Source of the DNA: an uncultured Hyphomicrobiales bacterium
Lineage (GTDB): Bacteria; Pseudomonadota; Alphaproteobacteria; Rhizobiales; CAJQND01
DNA length: 5,824 nt
Direction: 5' to 3'
NCBI GenBank assembly: GCA_905479595.1
Contig: CAJQND010000137.1
Location: 1 to 5,824 of the forward strand
This document shows positions 5,313-5,824 of the stretch, piece by piece. The notes below the pieces were generated by a model that was not told the origin of the DNA, did no database searches, and saw nothing but the letters and a program-made list of their open reading frames with translations. A program made the position numbers and the translations under genes. How positions within the stretch are numbered: the stretch's first letter is position 1; each line of letters begins with the position of its first letter.

Positions 5313-5824
5313 AAAGTTTGATCGAATCGGCAAAGGTGCCCGCTTGTTCGCGAATGGGCTGCATCTGGCCGGAATTTTCTGCGTATTTGAACGCGATGTA
5401 GGGAATGCTGGCGTCTTCCAGCACATGCTGCAGCATGGGTCGGTCAAGCAGCGCGGGGTCGCAGAAGCTGGCTGAGGCGAAAATCACCCCTTCCGCGCCA
5501 GAGCGTTCCACCGCTTTGACCAGGAATTTGCCCTTCTCTTCCTGGTTTGGTTCGTATTTCGCTGCCGTTGAGATTGAATAATGCAGGAACGCATCAGCGA
5601 GATTGTGCAGGGGGTCACCTTTAACCGGCACATCTTTCGTGAGCCAGCGGGTGACAAGCAGCAAGTCATCGTCAACCACATAACATCCCGACAGTTCGAT
5701 AGATTTGATGAGGTTGAGCGGTGGTTGTTCACAAAACATGCCCGACAGCACAATGCGGCAATTATCTTTCACCGGCCGGTCGGCTTCGTCCACTGCTGCA
5801 AGATATTTGGTTATCAGCGCGGAA
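5299..5824 (-). CDS. bcrC: Benzoyl-CoA reductase subunit C, C-terminal part (5' end beyond window)
   Basis: The frame is open from the right edge to a TGA at 5301..5299, giving 174 residues. Thauera BcrC has about 380-390, so roughly the N-terminal half is missing. A GTG at 5793 is in frame but is only an internal valine codon, since the reading frame and homologous sequence continue upstream of it. The visible part is the C-terminal domain of a 2-hydroxyacyl-CoA dehydratase-type subunit. It contains LSGMFCEQPP and then SASFCDPALLDRPML, whose Cys is a candidate cluster ligand. The C-terminal segment IPYIAFKYAENSGQ...AGTFADSIKLW closely resembles Thauera BcrC and R. palustris BadD as I recall them. 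BcrC pairs with BcrB to form the benzoyl-CoA-reducing half of the heterotetramer. Its last codons contain the ribosome-binding segment of bcrB, and its stop overlaps the bcrB start. Confidence 0.93.
   Translation of the reverse strand, partial: SALITKYLAAVDEADRPVKDNCRIVLSGMFCEQPPLNLIKSIELSGCYVVDDDLLLVTRWLTKDVPVKGDPLHNLADAFLHYSISTAAKYEPNQEEKGKFLVKAVERSGAEGVIFASASFCDPALLDRPMLQHVLEDASIPYIAFKYAENSGQMQPIREQAGTFADSIKLWSGA

Noticed and set aside
5303..5314. TTG start for bcrB at 5314
   Set aside because: The ATG at 5302 overlaps the bcrC stop as ATGA, has GGAG at proper spacing and gives the usual BcrB length.
5299..5793. GTG at 5793 as the start of a short separate gene
   Set aside because: The frame stays open to the window edge and the protein matches only the C-terminal part of BcrC, so this is a truncated view of a longer gene.
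3989..5824. 2-hydroxyacyl-CoA dehydratase (HgdAB-like) instead of benzoyl-CoA reductase
   Set aside because: The families are related, but two different activator subunits (BcrA with the insertion and BcrD), the C-B-A-D order, the adjacent Alvin-type ferredoxin and the characteristic BcrC C-terminus fit class I benzoyl-CoA reductase; HgdC-type systems use a single activator gene.

Overview
The window is a single block of eight genes, all on the minus strand and packed almost without gaps. It reads as the 3' part of an anaerobic aromatic-degradation operon. In transcription order (right to left) it holds: the C-terminal part of bcrC; complete bcrB, bcrA and bcrD (ATP-dependent class I benzoyl-CoA reductase); an 81-residue 2[4Fe-4S] ferredoxin; a hemerythrin-like (HHE) protein; and two adjacent GNAT acetyltransferases, the last running off the left edge. 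The longest non-coding stretch is 29 bases. No RNA gene, mobile element, CRISPR array, promoter or convincing terminator is visible; promoter and upstream genes should lie beyond the right edge.

Organism: the subunit order C-B-A-D followed by ferredoxin, and the recalled similarity of the proteins to Thauera Bcr and Rhodopseudomonas Bad, point to a proteobacterium with the Thauera/Rhodopseudomonas/Magnetospirillum type of reductase rather than the Azoarcus bzd type. Base composition looks moderate (mid-50s % GC by eye), lower than typical for those genera. A facultatively anaerobic alphaproteobacterium is my best guess, but the window does not prove it.

How the genes work together: the ferredoxin is the expected low-potential electron donor. 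BcrA and BcrD form the ATP-hydrolysing activator that carries a [4Fe-4S] cluster between the subunits. It drives electrons into BcrB/BcrC, where benzoyl-CoA is reduced to cyclohexa-1,5-diene-1-carbonyl-CoA. The enzyme is very oxygen-sensitive, so a hemerythrin-like protein translated directly after the ferredoxin could bind or sense O2 (inference). The GNAT pair is the least explained part. The two proteins are clearly related to each other and may acetylate small molecules or proteins of the pathway; a comparison with BadL of R. palustris is worth making.

The clearest sequence-level oddity is at the three junctions bcrC/bcrB, bcrB/bcrA and bcrA/bcrD. All are ATGA overlaps preceded by the same GGAGTGG ribosome-binding segment, which also encodes the last residues of the upstream protein and gives BcrB and BcrA the same C-terminal Gly-Val-Ala-Ala.
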